64,000 nt of DNA, taken from assembly GCF_900964775.1 (NCBI RefSeq), contig NC_041827.1:9430001-9494000 (forward strand), in the 5' to 3' direction. This stretch comes from Scleropages formosus (lineage: Eukaryota > Chordata > Actinopteri > Osteoglossiformes > Osteoglossidae). Below the pieces are notes generated by a model. That model made no database searches and was not told the DNA's origin. It saw only the letters and a program-made list of their open reading frames with translations. Each line of letters opens with the position of its first letter. Within the stretch, counting starts at the first letter, position 1. Below, in pieces: positions 36,927-49,600 of the stretch. Made by a program: the position numbers and the translations under genes.

Positions 36927-39900
36927 GAGCCGCTGTCAAGGTATGATATGATTTGTGTTAAACTTAAGTGCTCGGATGACAGCACAAATCAGCATGCACC
37001 AGGTGTAGCCAGTGCAAGGTTTCAAATGAAAATGTATTAAGATTTCACTGGTAGAAAAATGTTTTTTATATTTTCCCCCTAAGTTTATTGTTGGAATAAT
37101 GTATAATTAATAATTAAAATCTTTCATCCAAAACAGTTTAACAGTACCAACACTCTATTCAGTGTCAGACAGGGTATGTAAAGACTACATTTTATTAAAT
37201 GTGAAATAAGATAATTTAGGATATAGAAGACTTTCAAGATAAATTTTGACTGCTCTTATCTCCCAATTTAATTATCTGTCCTCTACAGAATATTATATAG
37301 TATGCAGAACAACTGCCTCAGATTTTTATAGAACTATGTATTTTAAAATGAACTTCTGTGGTCACCTTGTTTTCAAGGCATTGTTTCCTTTTTCAGTGAT
37401 ATATTTTTGCTGTGAAATTATACATGACAAAATCATTGTGATATAAATTACACCTGTGAGAAGTGGGTGAGAAGTGTAAGTTTGGTGATGGTAACAATGG
37501 AAATGTTGAAGCCAGAAGGGTAAATTTGTTTTTTGTCAGCTATGAATGTGTACACAATGAATTTTAACTCAGTGCAGAACTGTATGAGCTTGTCTCTGGA
37601 AGACCCCAAATGTTAGCTTGCAAGAAAAAAATATATAAAAGAAAAAAGTTAAAAAGAAATACAGATGACTGAATATTTATTTGGAAGTTTTATATTCCTT
37701 TTCATCTTTGGCTGTGTGTCAGATCTGGTGATTATTACAGCACTAAGTTCTACAGTAGTAGACGTGTGGCGTGCTAAGCAGAAGTCACTTGGGACATTTG
37801 TAATGCTGCAAATTTTTCATAAAAAGAATCAATGGCTCATGGCCTCACTTTTGGCAAACTGGTAAGTCGGTCTCATACAGCTATTTCCTACTTATTTTTA
37901 AAAAGTGATAAACAAAAATGTATGATTATAGTGTCAAAATATGGCCTTCGCAAATGCCAGTGGTATCTATGATTACCCTAAACACATTAAAATACAAATT
38001 TTAATGAAGCTGGGAAACTGAACATTTAAAAATATAAATCCTTCAGAAACTTTTGGAAATAGTTAAGGTGAAGGCTGAACATAAAATCCCAGAATGGCCC
38101 ATTTATGATTATGATGCCCTGTTGTGCATATTGTACCCAGTGAATACACAAACTCCGCACCTCACAAACACAATTTAAACCAGAAGTTTGCAATTAAACT
38201 GGAAAAGCTTGTCTGAAAATTGGCTAACTATAAAGTTTTTTTAACATGAGGAAGTGAAAGATTACATTAGTTTCTATCTGCTCCAATCTGGCAAAAATAC
38301 TTAACTTATTCCTGCAGGTGGCTGTGCATGCAAGCTTTTGTTCCAGCATTCATAATCGAATCTATTCACAAAAGCAGTACATTAATCATTAGCACACCAC
38401 AGATACTTCTGATAATATTTGTGAAAATGACATCCAATTATTTTGCAATCTGAAGCTTTTTATATTTTTAAAGTGAAACTGACAAGGTGAGCATGTAATA
38501 GACACTGGTTCCAAAAGACACAGACATGCAGGTACAAAAGAATGCCTATAACACAAAAAAAAGTATGTGAAAAGTTCACGCAGAGACACATTACTAAGTG
38601 CTGTGATGATGACAGCAGCACTGACAAGTCTATTTAAACATGTGAGAAACCCAGGGTTTTCAGTATGAGCCCTGGAATTTATCGCGTTTGTAGATTGTAC
38701 ATGGGAAAAAAAAAAAAAAAAAAAACTTTGCATAACAAATGCACAACAAATGGAGTTAAAACAAAAGTTGAATTCAAATATACAAAATAGTTATTTTATT
38801 CTAAGTTTTAATCATTTTTTAAAGTTTAGTATAAAAAAGGTAAGTGCACCACAGCTCCAATGCAGAGTTCTTGTCCGCTTGTTAACAGTCTTAACAGACA
38901 GCAAACACTCGTCTTTCTTAGCACTCTTAGATAATACCTGTTCACCAGAATCAAACACCTTTTATACATTATATATGTATGTATATGTAGATATCTCCAT
39001 GTATAAAAATTTCAGACAATCCCTGAACTATTGCTTTCTTACATAGGCATTCACCTCACATATACTGACAGACCAGCATCTGTAAGTTGTACAAAAAAAT
39101 GGATGGGTCAAAACCATATTTACTGTACTGGTGGTTTGAAACATGGCACTAAGAAAGGAATAAAAGTAAAAAAAAAAAAAAGAGAATTTAAAACTTATTA
39201 CGGTTATCTGAAATAAGCATGTTTGAAGTCAGCATGGCTTGGAAGGTCTGATTTTTCACGCACAAATTCTGGCATTTCAGGCTCAGTCCTGTATGGTTTG
39301 AAAGCTATGCCCCATGTAATGCTATTGCAAAATGTATTTAAAAACATTCAACTAATTGCTACCAACTACATTATGAATAATGTTTTCCATAAAAAAAAGT
39401 GTTTGAGGAAATTTATTTTAATTTTTCATACAGGAGCACACAAGTGCTGAGAAGAGACAAACAGCCCTTGTCAGGTCAGAAGCAGGAGTATAGCGATGCC
39501 CAGTTTTAAATGATGCGCTGCATTTCTCAATTTCTATTACTAAAAAAAACTGGTGGGACCCAAGGACAATGCAAAGCAGTGGAATATTCTTGAAGTTCAT
39601 CGATGTGTATCATTTCTCATTAATTAGGGGCAAAACTTTCAACACTTAATATATGTCGGATACCCAGTAGTTAGTCTGCCCAAATGAATCCTCATACAAT
39701 TTGCTACTACTTTAAGAAAATGCAGAATGTTATATTTTCAAAAATATCACCTTCTGAATTACTACAGTTGAAGGAAGAGAAGTCATCTACTTTTTAAAAG
39801 GTGATTTCCTGCTTTTATAAATCAGGTAGGTCTTCGTAAACCTTATGAAAATGTTTTGTATCTGCAATGCTGTCCAATGAAAGTTAGAACTGAAGTAATC

Positions 39901-41585
39901 AGGAGTGAAGTAAAACTATGCATCTATGAACAACTAGTCAGAAACCTTCCTTTCTCATGGTAAACTATTCACCCACATTCTTCTATAAATTGTTAATATA
40001 TTTTTAGGATACTATTCACCTCCTAATGGCTCAGACATACAATACTGTTGAGGTATAAAAAAAATTACTCACTTGTATAGTCATTCGCAGAAATTCTGGA
40101 GAATATGCCACACTCCTTAACAGAACTATAAACAAGTTGGAGAAAAACTGAATATGTTTGATAATAGAAAATATGTGTTGCACATATTTTCTAGTTTAAA
40201 ACATCAGTACAAGAGAAGTAAAATGTAAACTATTTAATAGTTATTCAACAGTGCACATTCATTAATATGTCAAAGCAGTCTTTAAAACAAATCACAATAA
40301 CAATAATATTGCATATTAATTAAAAAATCCTTGAATAAAAGAAAAGTGCAAAAACATGCTAAATTAATCATTATACAGTTATACAGTTGCCTGCTTTAAT
40401 ATGCCTCTCAGCAAAAATATACAGCCCAAGTTGTGGAGAGGCTCTGCAGGTGCTATAGACCTGAGACAGCATCACTACTACTTGGATCTGATTACGTTAT
40501 CATTTTTAATCAATACAATTAGAGTGCTAATGGCAGCACTTTATTTTAAAACCCATTCATATTTGTTGGTAATACATCAAAACAGATAAATTCATAAAAG
40601 ATTTAGCCTACAATCTTGATGTGTGAAAATGTACTCCTTTAGGTGCAGGACCAAAAAAAAATTCAACAAGCGGTCAATAAGCAATAGGTCAACAGATGTG
40701 ATCATATACCCCAAGACAATAAGTGTGTATTACGTATAAAGCCTTCCTAAAGGCAATGAGATCAATTTTATACTCATTTTACATAATTATAGTTCATTTT
40801 CTAAATGATTATACACATTTTCCTACTATAAAACAACAAAACTTGGCAAACCACGTATTTCTGGGTATCCGACAAAAAAAAAAAAAACAAAAAAAAAAAA
40901 AGTCATTCCACAATGGCCATTAAAGTCAGAACTCCCATCTAATCTTTCAGTACATTTTGGGATATTGGTTTGTATAGTTTTTAAGTAAAGGTGCTCACAA
41001 AACCTAGGCACCTAATAATATTCTTTAGAAACTGCCTATAAAAAGGTACAGTAAATCACTGAGGGTTTTTTTTTTTTTTTTTTTTAATTTAGCACACCAA
41101 CCCAGTAATCATAAAAACAATTGTATGAGGAAGACAACTGATGATTCACTGTTTAATGACATATCAAAACATACACGAAAATTCAGAAACTTTTTGATCT
41201 CATACAATTGACAAAGGCTTTTCAAGCAATTTCAGCTCCACAAGGAAAGGGCACGACTGGAATGGCAGGCCAAATACTACAGCAGAGACGCTAAAAATTG
41301 TATGCTTCCTTTCTGATGGATTTCATATTGCTTTCTTTCCCTCTGAACAAGTAAGGGCATAGCATTCTAGAATTTCCAGTCTGTTAAGTCATCTGTGCTC
41401 CCAACAAGGAAGTGGGAGGGCAGTATGCAACCATCCTGTCTTTTGTTGCAGTGAATTACTGTACCTTGATCAAGGGCACTAAAATATTACATTCTGTTAA
41501 GTGATGTCAGTATTGTGTTGGGGCAGGTAGCCCGGACAGGAGAGTGGGAAGAAATACCAAGATGCAGGGCCACTTAGTTTAAATG
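36927..41585. other. Interval between bin2 and dazap2, including the dazap2 3' UTR
   Basis: About 4.6 kb of AT-rich sequence. The dazap2 3' UTR lies at its right end on the minus strand. A candidate AATAAA (seen as TTTATT) is at 40540-40545, others lie further left, and the true end is unknown. T- and A-runs are at about 38706, 40874 and 41067. A perfect 13-bp hairpin (TAGAAAATATGTG, 3-base loop) is at 40165-40193. SMAGP, which sits here in human, was looked for and not seen. No other gene is supported. Confidence 0.45.
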
Positions 41586-42770
41586 TTACCAGATGGTGTA
41601 GCCTCCACTTGAACCCCCCATGAAGAAATTGCTCTTGCGCTGTGTCATCACCACATTGGCACCTTGCATGGCTGCAAGCTGTGCAGCATTGGGGAGGTGA
41701 CCAGGTGGAGGGGGCTGGGCGGAGGAGGGGAAATAGACACCATAATAGTAGTTTTTTTTTTTTTTTTGAAGAAACACTTGATACACAGAATGTTTACTAC
41801 TGAAACATATGAGTGCTCTGTTACCCTGGTGAGGAAACCACTCTATAAAAATTTAATTCAATTAGATTCTTTGTGTACTGCCCTACCCACACAGATACAT
41901 GTAGTCTGGTGGGATTAGGCAAAACTGGATAGTGAAAGAGCCACAGAAGGGCTATTAATTAACTATATTTTTGCTTCTCTGCATGCATGACTATTGTGTT
42001 GCTACTGAACGGTTCATAAAACATTTGACACAGTGTGGATGCTCCAGTAAACTGTATGAAAAGGGCAATACTCACAGGGATAGAGGCTGTGCTACCTGCA
42101 CCAAAGCGGGCGCCAGCATCGAAAGCTCCTTCCACCAGCACAGTGGAGCCTGGAGGATACACGGGTCCCATGGGATAGTAAGCCAAGGGAACACCATGAC
42201 CCACAGGGCCCACAGGCACGGTCTGTGGAAGTGGCATGAAGACCTGAGCACCAGGGTAGGAGCTGGACATCTGGGGCAGTTGACCTGGGGCCTGTGGAGG
42301 ATGCATGTACCTGGGCTGGTAAATCTAGAGACGGGAGGAGAAACGAACATCATCTCATTTCGGGAAAGAGAATGGTGCGGACAAAGGGGTATGTCGAAAA
42401 ATGATTAATTTCAACATAAACGACAAGAAACACACGCGACAATCACTTATGATGCCAAGGCAGGAGGTGGCTAATGAACCCAAAATTGGCATTAACTCAA
42501 CATCTGGGGTTAGTATTTATAAAGATTTTTCTTACTGAGTTGTTCTAGTTACCTCTGAATAAGAAGGTGGTGCATCAGAGTAGGGGGGTGCCTGAGGAGA
42601 CACCTGCATAGCTGGGGGATAGAGGGGTGCAGTGGTCTGCTGGGGGTATGGGCTTTGCTGGGGGTAAGGAGCTGAAACACAGAAACACACTGTGTTACGT
42701 AAGATATTATCAAAGCAGCGAAGTACATCATTGCTGTTCACCTGGTGTACCAGCTGCTAACTGACACACA

Positions 42771-42801
<31 letters not shown>

Positions 42802-43850
42802 CCACAAGGGACTCAGGTCATTCTATAAATAATGAGAGGTAATTTTATTTAAAACCTTCTTTTAAAAAAAAAAAAAACGACTGTCTTAAACTTGTGCGGG
42901 TGACCATGTTTCGATCGTTGATTCCCTGCTCTTAAATAAATGCAGATACGACGGGATGCTGCTACACACTCTCCACTGGTTTTTAGTGATACACAAACTG
43001 CATGTGTCTAACGCAAAGTTTCCATCCATGAGGAAAGTGAAACTGTACGTGAAGCTCGACAGCTGGCGTGTTGGAAATAATTTATAAAATCAGTGTTTAC
43101 GTGTGTCCATTACGCTAATTACGCTTGATTTCAGGAGAATCAGACGATCCCCCACGACTAACCCGAACCGAGCGACGACGCCGGGATATGGAATTTAAAC
43201 AAATCGAACGTGCGTCGTTCAGAGTCATAAAAATGTTTTTTATTTTTTTTTATTTTTTTTTTTTGAAAAAAAAAAAAAGGTCGACAAGAGCCGTATATAA
43301 GCTAAGTTAGTTACCGCGTATTCCCTCGGTATTTAATCTAAGCGCGAGAACGGCTGGCTGTTCATACTGGTTTTAGCCAGTTAGCCCAGCAGGTAGGTCG
43401 CGCGCTCGCACAGCAGCAAGCAGTACGTTCCGTACTATAAAGCACTGTCATCATAAAGTTAGTACCGCACCAAGTTGTAAACGAGGTAACAGCTGAACAC
43501 CATCCATTTTACCCAGGACACGGTTACACAAGTTAGCGCCCTAGCCTACGGTACGGACTGCATCATAACTGACGACGGTGCTCCGAATCTCTCGCTAGCG
43601 AGGACCCCGAAAAGGAAGAAAAGCCGCGAAAATGACGTGTACAGACGACGTGTCACTTAACGTTAACCAAGTTAACTATGGCAAGGTGCATCACAACGAG
43701 AGCAACAGCACCCGCGACATTCAGTGTACGTGTAACTGTGCTACAGAAAACCATCGTCTCGAGATAATTTCACAAACACGGCTAATCGAAGATGTTAAAC
43801 ACACCGTTTGAACGAATAAAACTGGACGTCACGCTACCTTTGTTGTTCAT
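41586..43850 (-). CDS. dazap2: DAZ-associated protein 2, proline-rich adaptor (4 exons)
   Basis: Coding exons in transcript order are 43850-43838, 42671-42553, 42324-42076 and 41714-41586. They join in frame to 169 aa (human 168). Exon 1 codes only MNNK plus one base. The protein is rich in Pro, Tyr and Gln. It holds PPSY (residues 39-42), a PPxY site for WW-domain ubiquitin ligases, then YYPMGPVYPPGSTVLVEG and FDAGARFGAG, and ends FFMGGSSGGYTIW, the highly conserved family C-terminus. DAZAP2 is a small adaptor linked to DAZ proteins, TCF4/Wnt output, stress granules and p53/HIPK2 control. It converges with bin2 and diverges from tfcp2, as in human apart from genes lost between. Confidence 0.96.
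42763..42800. repeat. (CA)n followed by poly(A), dazap2 intron 1
   Basis: Eleven CA units (42763-42784) run into an A-tract to 42800. Other A/T runs in the same intron are at 42865-42877 and 43232-43278. They are simple sequence only. Confidence 0.9.
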
Positions 43851-44060
43851 CGTCCTGATTTTTTTTTTGTGTGTGGCAACGTCAAGAGATAATGACAACA
43901 AATGGTGGAACTGGCTGTAGGCCTCGCACAATAACAACTGGTGCGATGAGTGTTCCTGTGAGTCACTTCCTGGTTCGCGCTGCGGAGGTAACGCGCCATC
44001 GCCACGCCCTGCCCACGTGACGCGGCCCTGCGGCCACGGAATGCGGAAATTAAGAGCGCA
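43851..44060 (-). promoter_or_regulatory. dazap2: dazap2 promoter region
   Basis: A GC-rich stretch lies just upstream of the dazap2 start. It holds CGCCATCG (a YY1-like core), GCCACGCCCTGCCC (a GC/Sp-like box) and CACGTGAC (an E-box) at about 43995-44022. This suits a broadly expressed gene. The CpG-rich region is limited to a few hundred bases and falls off into AT-rich sequence by 44060. Confidence 0.5.
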
Positions 44061-44753
44061 CTAAGAAAATAATACGAAGTAAAATAATGAAATAAATAAG
44101 TGTGCCGTGTCGTGTAGGTTTACAACGACATACAAACTTGTGGTAATACAATGTAATTCCAGTAATTGCTGACATATGTTTGCTGCATAAATCCACATAT
44201 TTACTCATGTCCAGTCAAAAACCTGTTTAAATCACTAACAGTTTGATTATAAGGTACAAATTTGTAAACAGTTTGATTCTTTGTGTAGTGTCGTCTGTTT
44301 TCTTTTTTTTTGCGGGGGGGGGGATGATATCACTGCTTTCAGTTGTATTTAAATTAGTTTCTTTCTCCAGTTCAGAAAATTCATAGGAGAGAAATTGTGG
44401 ATTTCAAAAATGGAACCAAAAATGAACCAGAAAATGTAGTAAGAGAAAATAAACATACAGAGACAATATTACACATGTGTTCTTCTACAGATGTGAACTC
44501 TTCAGACACAAACTGGGAGATATTTAAATTTTTAGCTTATGTAGCTTTCCATACATTTATATTCTCTTCTCAGTGGACCTTGTCTGTATCTCTTCTCAAG
44601 TATTGGGGCAAAATATTGGCAGTAGTGCTTAAGGTAAATATTGGGGAGTGGAGACCACATAAGGCTTGGTTTTACATCAGGAGAACACCGTACTATAGCA
44701 TCTTCCTGCTGTACTTCCACAATTCTCTACTGCTTGGTAATTATTTCACTAAA
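44061..44753. other. Intergenic sequence between dazap2 and the SINE
   Basis: AT-rich, with a short G-run at about 44312-44322. A long open frame (44397-45077) runs through here, but it crosses the SINE and shows no similarity that I know. Confidence 0.4.
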
Positions 44754-44767
44754 TGTTGCCCTTATTG

Positions 44768-44954
44768 TAGCGGGCTTGGCCGGGGCCTGCTCTCTGGCGG
44801 GTCTGGGGTTCGAGTCCTGCTTGGGGTGCCTTGCGATGGACTGGCATCTTGTCCTGGGTGTGTCCCCTCCAGCCTCACGCCCTGTGTTGCCAGGTTAGGC
44901 TCCAGTTTGCCGCGACCCCCCTCGGGACAAGCGACTTCAGCCAATATCTGTGTG
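44768..44954 (+). mobile_element. TG-tailed SINE with exact 14-bp target duplication
   Basis: The head lacks the first bases but retains GGGCTTGGCCGGGGCCTGCT and the B box GGTTCGAGTCC, then the usual body and a short TGTGTG tail. The flanks TGTTGCCCTTATTG at 44754-44767 and 44955-44968 are identical. It landed at the left edge of an older repeat (44969-45090). Confidence 0.9.
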
Positions 44955-44968
44955 TGTTGCCCTTATTG

Positions 44969-45090
44969 GCATCCTATCTGGGATATACTACCCTCAGCCT
45001 TGGGCCCAATGCTTCCGACACAGGCTCCAGATCACCACAACCCTCCTCAGGACAAAGCGTTATTGAAATTGGATTGATGAGTGATGCTGC
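44969..45090 (+). mobile_element. 3' part of an older dispersed SINE-like repeat
   Basis: GCATCCTATCTGGGATATAC, ATGCTTCCGACACAGGCTCC and GGACAAAGCGTTATTGAAAT follow the common fish repeat body seen also at 35860-35980. Only the 3' part is present here. Confidence 0.55.
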
Positions 45091-45837
45091 CCTTACTGAT
45101 TGTCTTTGCAACATTATATGAAAACACAGCTTGAGTATATTTTCTTGATCTTTATTAATACTGCTTGTGTTATAGACTGCATGTCATGTTTATACCGCAC
45201 AGGGGAACTTTGCACTTTTTGCAGCGTGTTAACACTATAAAAGCACTACCACAATAGGTGCAGAAGAATTTGAGTGCTCTTCACAAAAGACAGTTTGTGT
45301 CAACATTCTTCTCGGAATTTCTGAAGGTCATGGCTTCTTGTGGGGTAAATTCTGTGAAAGGCTGAACGATACCTCTCCTTAACTTTATCTACTTATATCA
45401 TAAGTAGATAAATGGTACCGTTTACCACGGTGGTAATAACCATACGTTCTTCCTGCTCATAAAAAAATAGCAGCATGGAACGAAGAGGGGACAAAAGTTA
45501 TGTCTTGGAATGTTGGAGTAAACCACGAACAAGTAGCCACGACCACCTCCATCTCAAACAGTTCGAACAGACCCGTATGAAACCGCAATTTAAGTTTCAG
45601 CATTTGTTTCTTATGACTTCGGCATCACGTAGGCGATTGGATAATTTGTGTGACGACACCGCAGGCCCTTCTTGTGAGTGGCGAAAAGAGACATCAATCA
45701 AAGTAAATTGGGCGTAACTGTAGGCGTCAGGGTCACGTGCCCCCAGGTAATGAGCCACTTCCTGACAAACTGCGGATATTACACGGAAGAGTAGGAAACA
45801 GCTACTAATAACGATACTACTGCCATTTTTATTCCAT

Positions 45838-45871
<34 letters not shown>

Positions 45872-46300
45872 AAAATTTCAGAGAGTGGAATATATTTTTA
45901 AGTGGAACCAGACGAACCGGAATCACGTCGGAGGCTTTTTCTACGCCTTTTGTTTGTGTTTAAATTTGACGAGGACTAGTATGACTATGTTTTGAGACAT
46001 GTCTTGAAGGTGAATACACACAGTTTCTGAGTCTGAGCATCATCATTCACGTTGAGGCTGTGTACACAGCTGGCATGGCAACGCGCTCCGAACACACTTA
46101 TTGTATTTAGTTAGTGGGTCGCACTGCTCCTTTCTGTCGTTTGACATTCGGAGATGCGCTGAGCAGGAGTCCATAGTTTAATCTTACTTAATTAAAGAAA
46201 TACAATGAATAACTTGGCTATATATATATATACGAGTTATCGTCACGGCAGGCGACGTTGCGTTGGGGTCTCTCGGACAGATAATTCTGAGAGACTTTGG
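45091..46300. other. Intergenic sequence between divergent dazap2 and tfcp2
   Basis: No gene supported. Two adjacent perfect palindromes are seen: 13-bp arms TTTATCTACTTAT (45384-45396 and 45400-45412), then TTACCAC-G-GTGGTAA at about 45422-45436. A T-run is at 45839-45865 and a short TA run near 46218-46231. Confidence 0.45.
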
Positions 46301-46659
46301 AGAGATGCAGAGTTCGTTACCAAAATGAATAGTCTAGTGTTAACGATGCCGTGATGCAGCGCTTTCCTCCTGCTTTTTTGACGCGTAAATTTTCAAGAAA
46401 ATTATTATTTTGTACTTACGAAAGAGAGCACGACGAGTGAGCAGTGAAGCTAGCTAATCGGTTAGCGCTTTTTCGAGTGACTTGAGCCAAGTGCTTTGCT
46501 TGTTGTGTAAGGAACGAGTTACTGAACGCAGCATATCCGATACGGTATCTATCCTAGTATCGTTTCACGTTTTGTCGAATCGATTGATTGAAATCTCACG
46601 TCGACATGATTGTTTTAGATCTTCTGGAACGGACTTTGGAAGCTGCGAGTGTGGCTGCA
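46301..46659 (+). promoter_or_regulatory. tfcp2: tfcp2 promoter and 5' UTR region
   Basis: Moderately CpG-bearing sequence leads into the first coding exon. An in-frame upstream ATG at 46606-46608 would add 18 residues ([18 protein letters not shown]). The next in-frame stop before it is TGA at 46585-46587. The downstream ATG at 46660 is preferred because it matches the conserved MAWALKLP start and has G at -3 and +4. Confidence 0.5.
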
Positions 46660-49600
46660 ATGGCGTGGGCTCTGAAGCTGCCCCTGGCAGATGAAGTGAT
46701 CGAGTCTGGTCTCGTCCAGGACTTTGATGCCAGTCTCTCTGGCATCGGGCAGGAGCTGGGCGCCGGGGCATATAGCATGAGGTACTGTATGTATCTGTGT
46801 GATGGATGTTGTCTGTTGTTGCTTCCGCTTCAGTTTCTTTGACACGTGCCTTGGTCAAAAGCACGGATCTGGACTGAAACTGCAGGGCAGGACATCTGAA
46901 CCACCCGGCTTATTCATCCTTCATACAGGTGGAGCCTTGCTAAAATCATAATCATGTTTGTTAAAAATACAAATCTGATGATTGTCAGAAAGATCAAAGA
47001 TTATCATTTGTTTTTTTTCCACTCGACTTGTCTCCCATATGCGTTCAGTAGTTTCCCATAAGCCTAACTACGGGCAGTCCCCGAGTTACGAACGTCCAAT
47101 TTACATACAACCCGTACTTAGGAACAACCTCCTTACCGACCAGAAGTTGAATTTTTTCTTAATTTTTTTTTTGGTCATTATGAAAACTTCATAATTTAGC
47201 CTGTTATGTTAAAAATTCAAGTTACTGTATATACAATGGTTCGTAATAATAAACGGGCGCTCCTTTGCAACGCACGTCAAAACACTGGGGGTCTAGCCCG
47301 AGGTCTTTTCCTGTTAACAGTGTCTCCTGTGTTACTGGATTTGGCTTTAATTTTTTTGTTTTTACTCTTCTAACTATGGCACCAAAGCGTAAATGTGATG
47401 CAGGTGACGGTGATGCATCCGAGAAAAAGGAAACGATCACGATTGAAACTAAAGAGTAAATAATAAAGTGACAGATGAAACGCTAATGAACAATGGAAAA
47501 GTGAACATAGTTTCTTTAATGTTTTGCAGGCGTGCACACACGCCGTCTCTCCCTCCCTCCCTCTCTCTCTCTCTCGCTATCTGAGAGAACACTCGGCTAC
47601 AAATGGCACTTCTTCCGAGTTGCGGAATCTCACTCCAGACAACAAGTCCTGTCCCTCATTGCTCCCTAGTCTCGTTCCTCATCTCTTTAATAACAGCTGC
47701 CCGCCTTGTCCCTCGACCACGATTTCAGATCCTCGGCTCTGTTGGTTCGCCAATCGAACGAGGATTCTCCTGTCCCTGACCACGAGAACATGTCTAGTCT
47801 TTTGATTCTGAATAAAGGGTCCTGCACTTGGGTCCAGCCTACTCCGTGTCCTCTGTTCATCATGACAGTAGTAACATTTATCATCTCTTTCTATGTCTTT
47901 CTCAGTTATAAATACTGTAGTTAGTTATTATGATTATTTCATCAGTATATTGTATTATTATTGTATTGTATTATAATGTATTCCGAAGTGTTTCTTTAAT
48001 GTTTTTTATGCATTGAAAGGTACATGATATACTAAGATAAACAGCTGACAAACTGACGTTACATACCCACCATACGTAACTCTTCCGACTTCCGTCAAAA
48101 TCCGACTTAAAGACAGAGTGAGGATGCGGAACTCGTTCGTAATTCAGGGAATGCCTGTACTTGTTTTTTTTCTCTGTCTTGGAACAACCAACCAACCAAC
48201 CGATTTCAATAACTGCTTGCTCCAAGTGGGGTTGCGGTGAGACGGAGCCTATCGCGGTAACATTGGGTGTAAGGCTGAAGGGCTGGGGGGGCACACCCTA
48301 GACAGTACGCTAGTCCATCGCAGGGTGTGTCTTGAACAGATTATAGTAAATAATTACTCAGTTTTCAATAACGGAATTGTTTGTATTCACCCCACAGTTG
48401 AAAAGGCTTGTTTTTGTAAAGTGACTGAACATGGATGCATCCTCATTGATGGTGGCTAGGTGCCTCACACCATCTGGCCTGTTTGGGCACATTTTCGTCT
48501 CCAGCTCAATCTTTGTGGAGTATGCATGTTGTCCTCATGTCTGCATGGGTTTCTTCCCACAGTCCAAAGACATGCAGTTCAGGTGAATTGGTAGTGTTAA
48601 ATTGCCCCTAGTGTGTGAGGCTTACCTGGAATATGTTGACATCCCATCCAGGGTGAACCACCCAAACCTGGACTGCTGCATCTGTGACCACAGCAAGCAG
48701 TTAGTGAGTTCATGTACACATTGAATTCATAATCTTCCTGCTGCTCTCAGGTTGTGGTTTTGATCAAGGCATTATTGGGATTGTATGGAGGGTCAATAAA
48801 GGTATTTAATCAGTCCTACTGATGGCTGATATTTGGTATCCTGGCTTTTTGTTCTCAAAGTACTGCATCTGCCGGTTCCTTAGACTTTAAGACCTCTGTA
48901 AACAGTCAGTGTGCTAGATATTAACTTACCTTTGTAGGATACGCGTGATTTTACGGAGGGTGTAATGTTGAGGAACAACAGATGATACTGAAGCTGGAAA
49001 CGTTAGAGATCGTGCCTTTGAACTTACTGTTTTTTCAACCTGTCTCTCTTTCTGAAGTGATGTGCTTGCCCTTCCCATCTTCAAGCAAGAAGAATCCAAT
49101 TTGCCTCCTGACAATGAGAACAAGATCCTGCCATTCCAGTATGTTCTGTGCGCTGCCACTTCACCTGCTGTTAAGCTACATGATGAGACACTCACTTATC
49201 TTAACCAAGGTAAGTTTCTGCTGTTCTGTGTACCTCTGAAGTTGTGCTTTTTTTTTTTTTTTTTTTAAAATTTACCTCCGTCTTAGCTCTGGTACTTCTG
49301 AAATCTGGAACTGGACACATTGTAGTCCTCAATAGCCCTAATACCATCACTGGCAATTTTTTAGTTACCAGTTCAGTGTTATGTTTTACATAGCTTGTGA
49401 ACTTTAAAATGGTAAGATTACTGTCTTTTGGTTTTAGGACAGTCTTATGAAATTCGAATGCTGGACAATCGGAAGATTGGAGAGCTCCCTGAAATTACTG
49501 GCAAGATGGTCAAAGTAAGTTTTTCCCTCTCTTTAGTCAGTCCTCCTATTGGTTTACAGATTCTTATGCTAGACCATGTTGTCTCATTTCCTAAGTAGTA

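Noticed and set aside
36927-41585. SMAGP expected between bin2 and dazap2 by human synteny
   Set aside because: No open frame with its transmembrane segment or its YVTYEP-type tail was found, so I do not report it as present.
44397-45077. 226-codon open frame on the plus strand
   Set aside because: It crosses a young SINE with a target duplication and an older repeat. The non-repeat part matches nothing and begins with a GTG.
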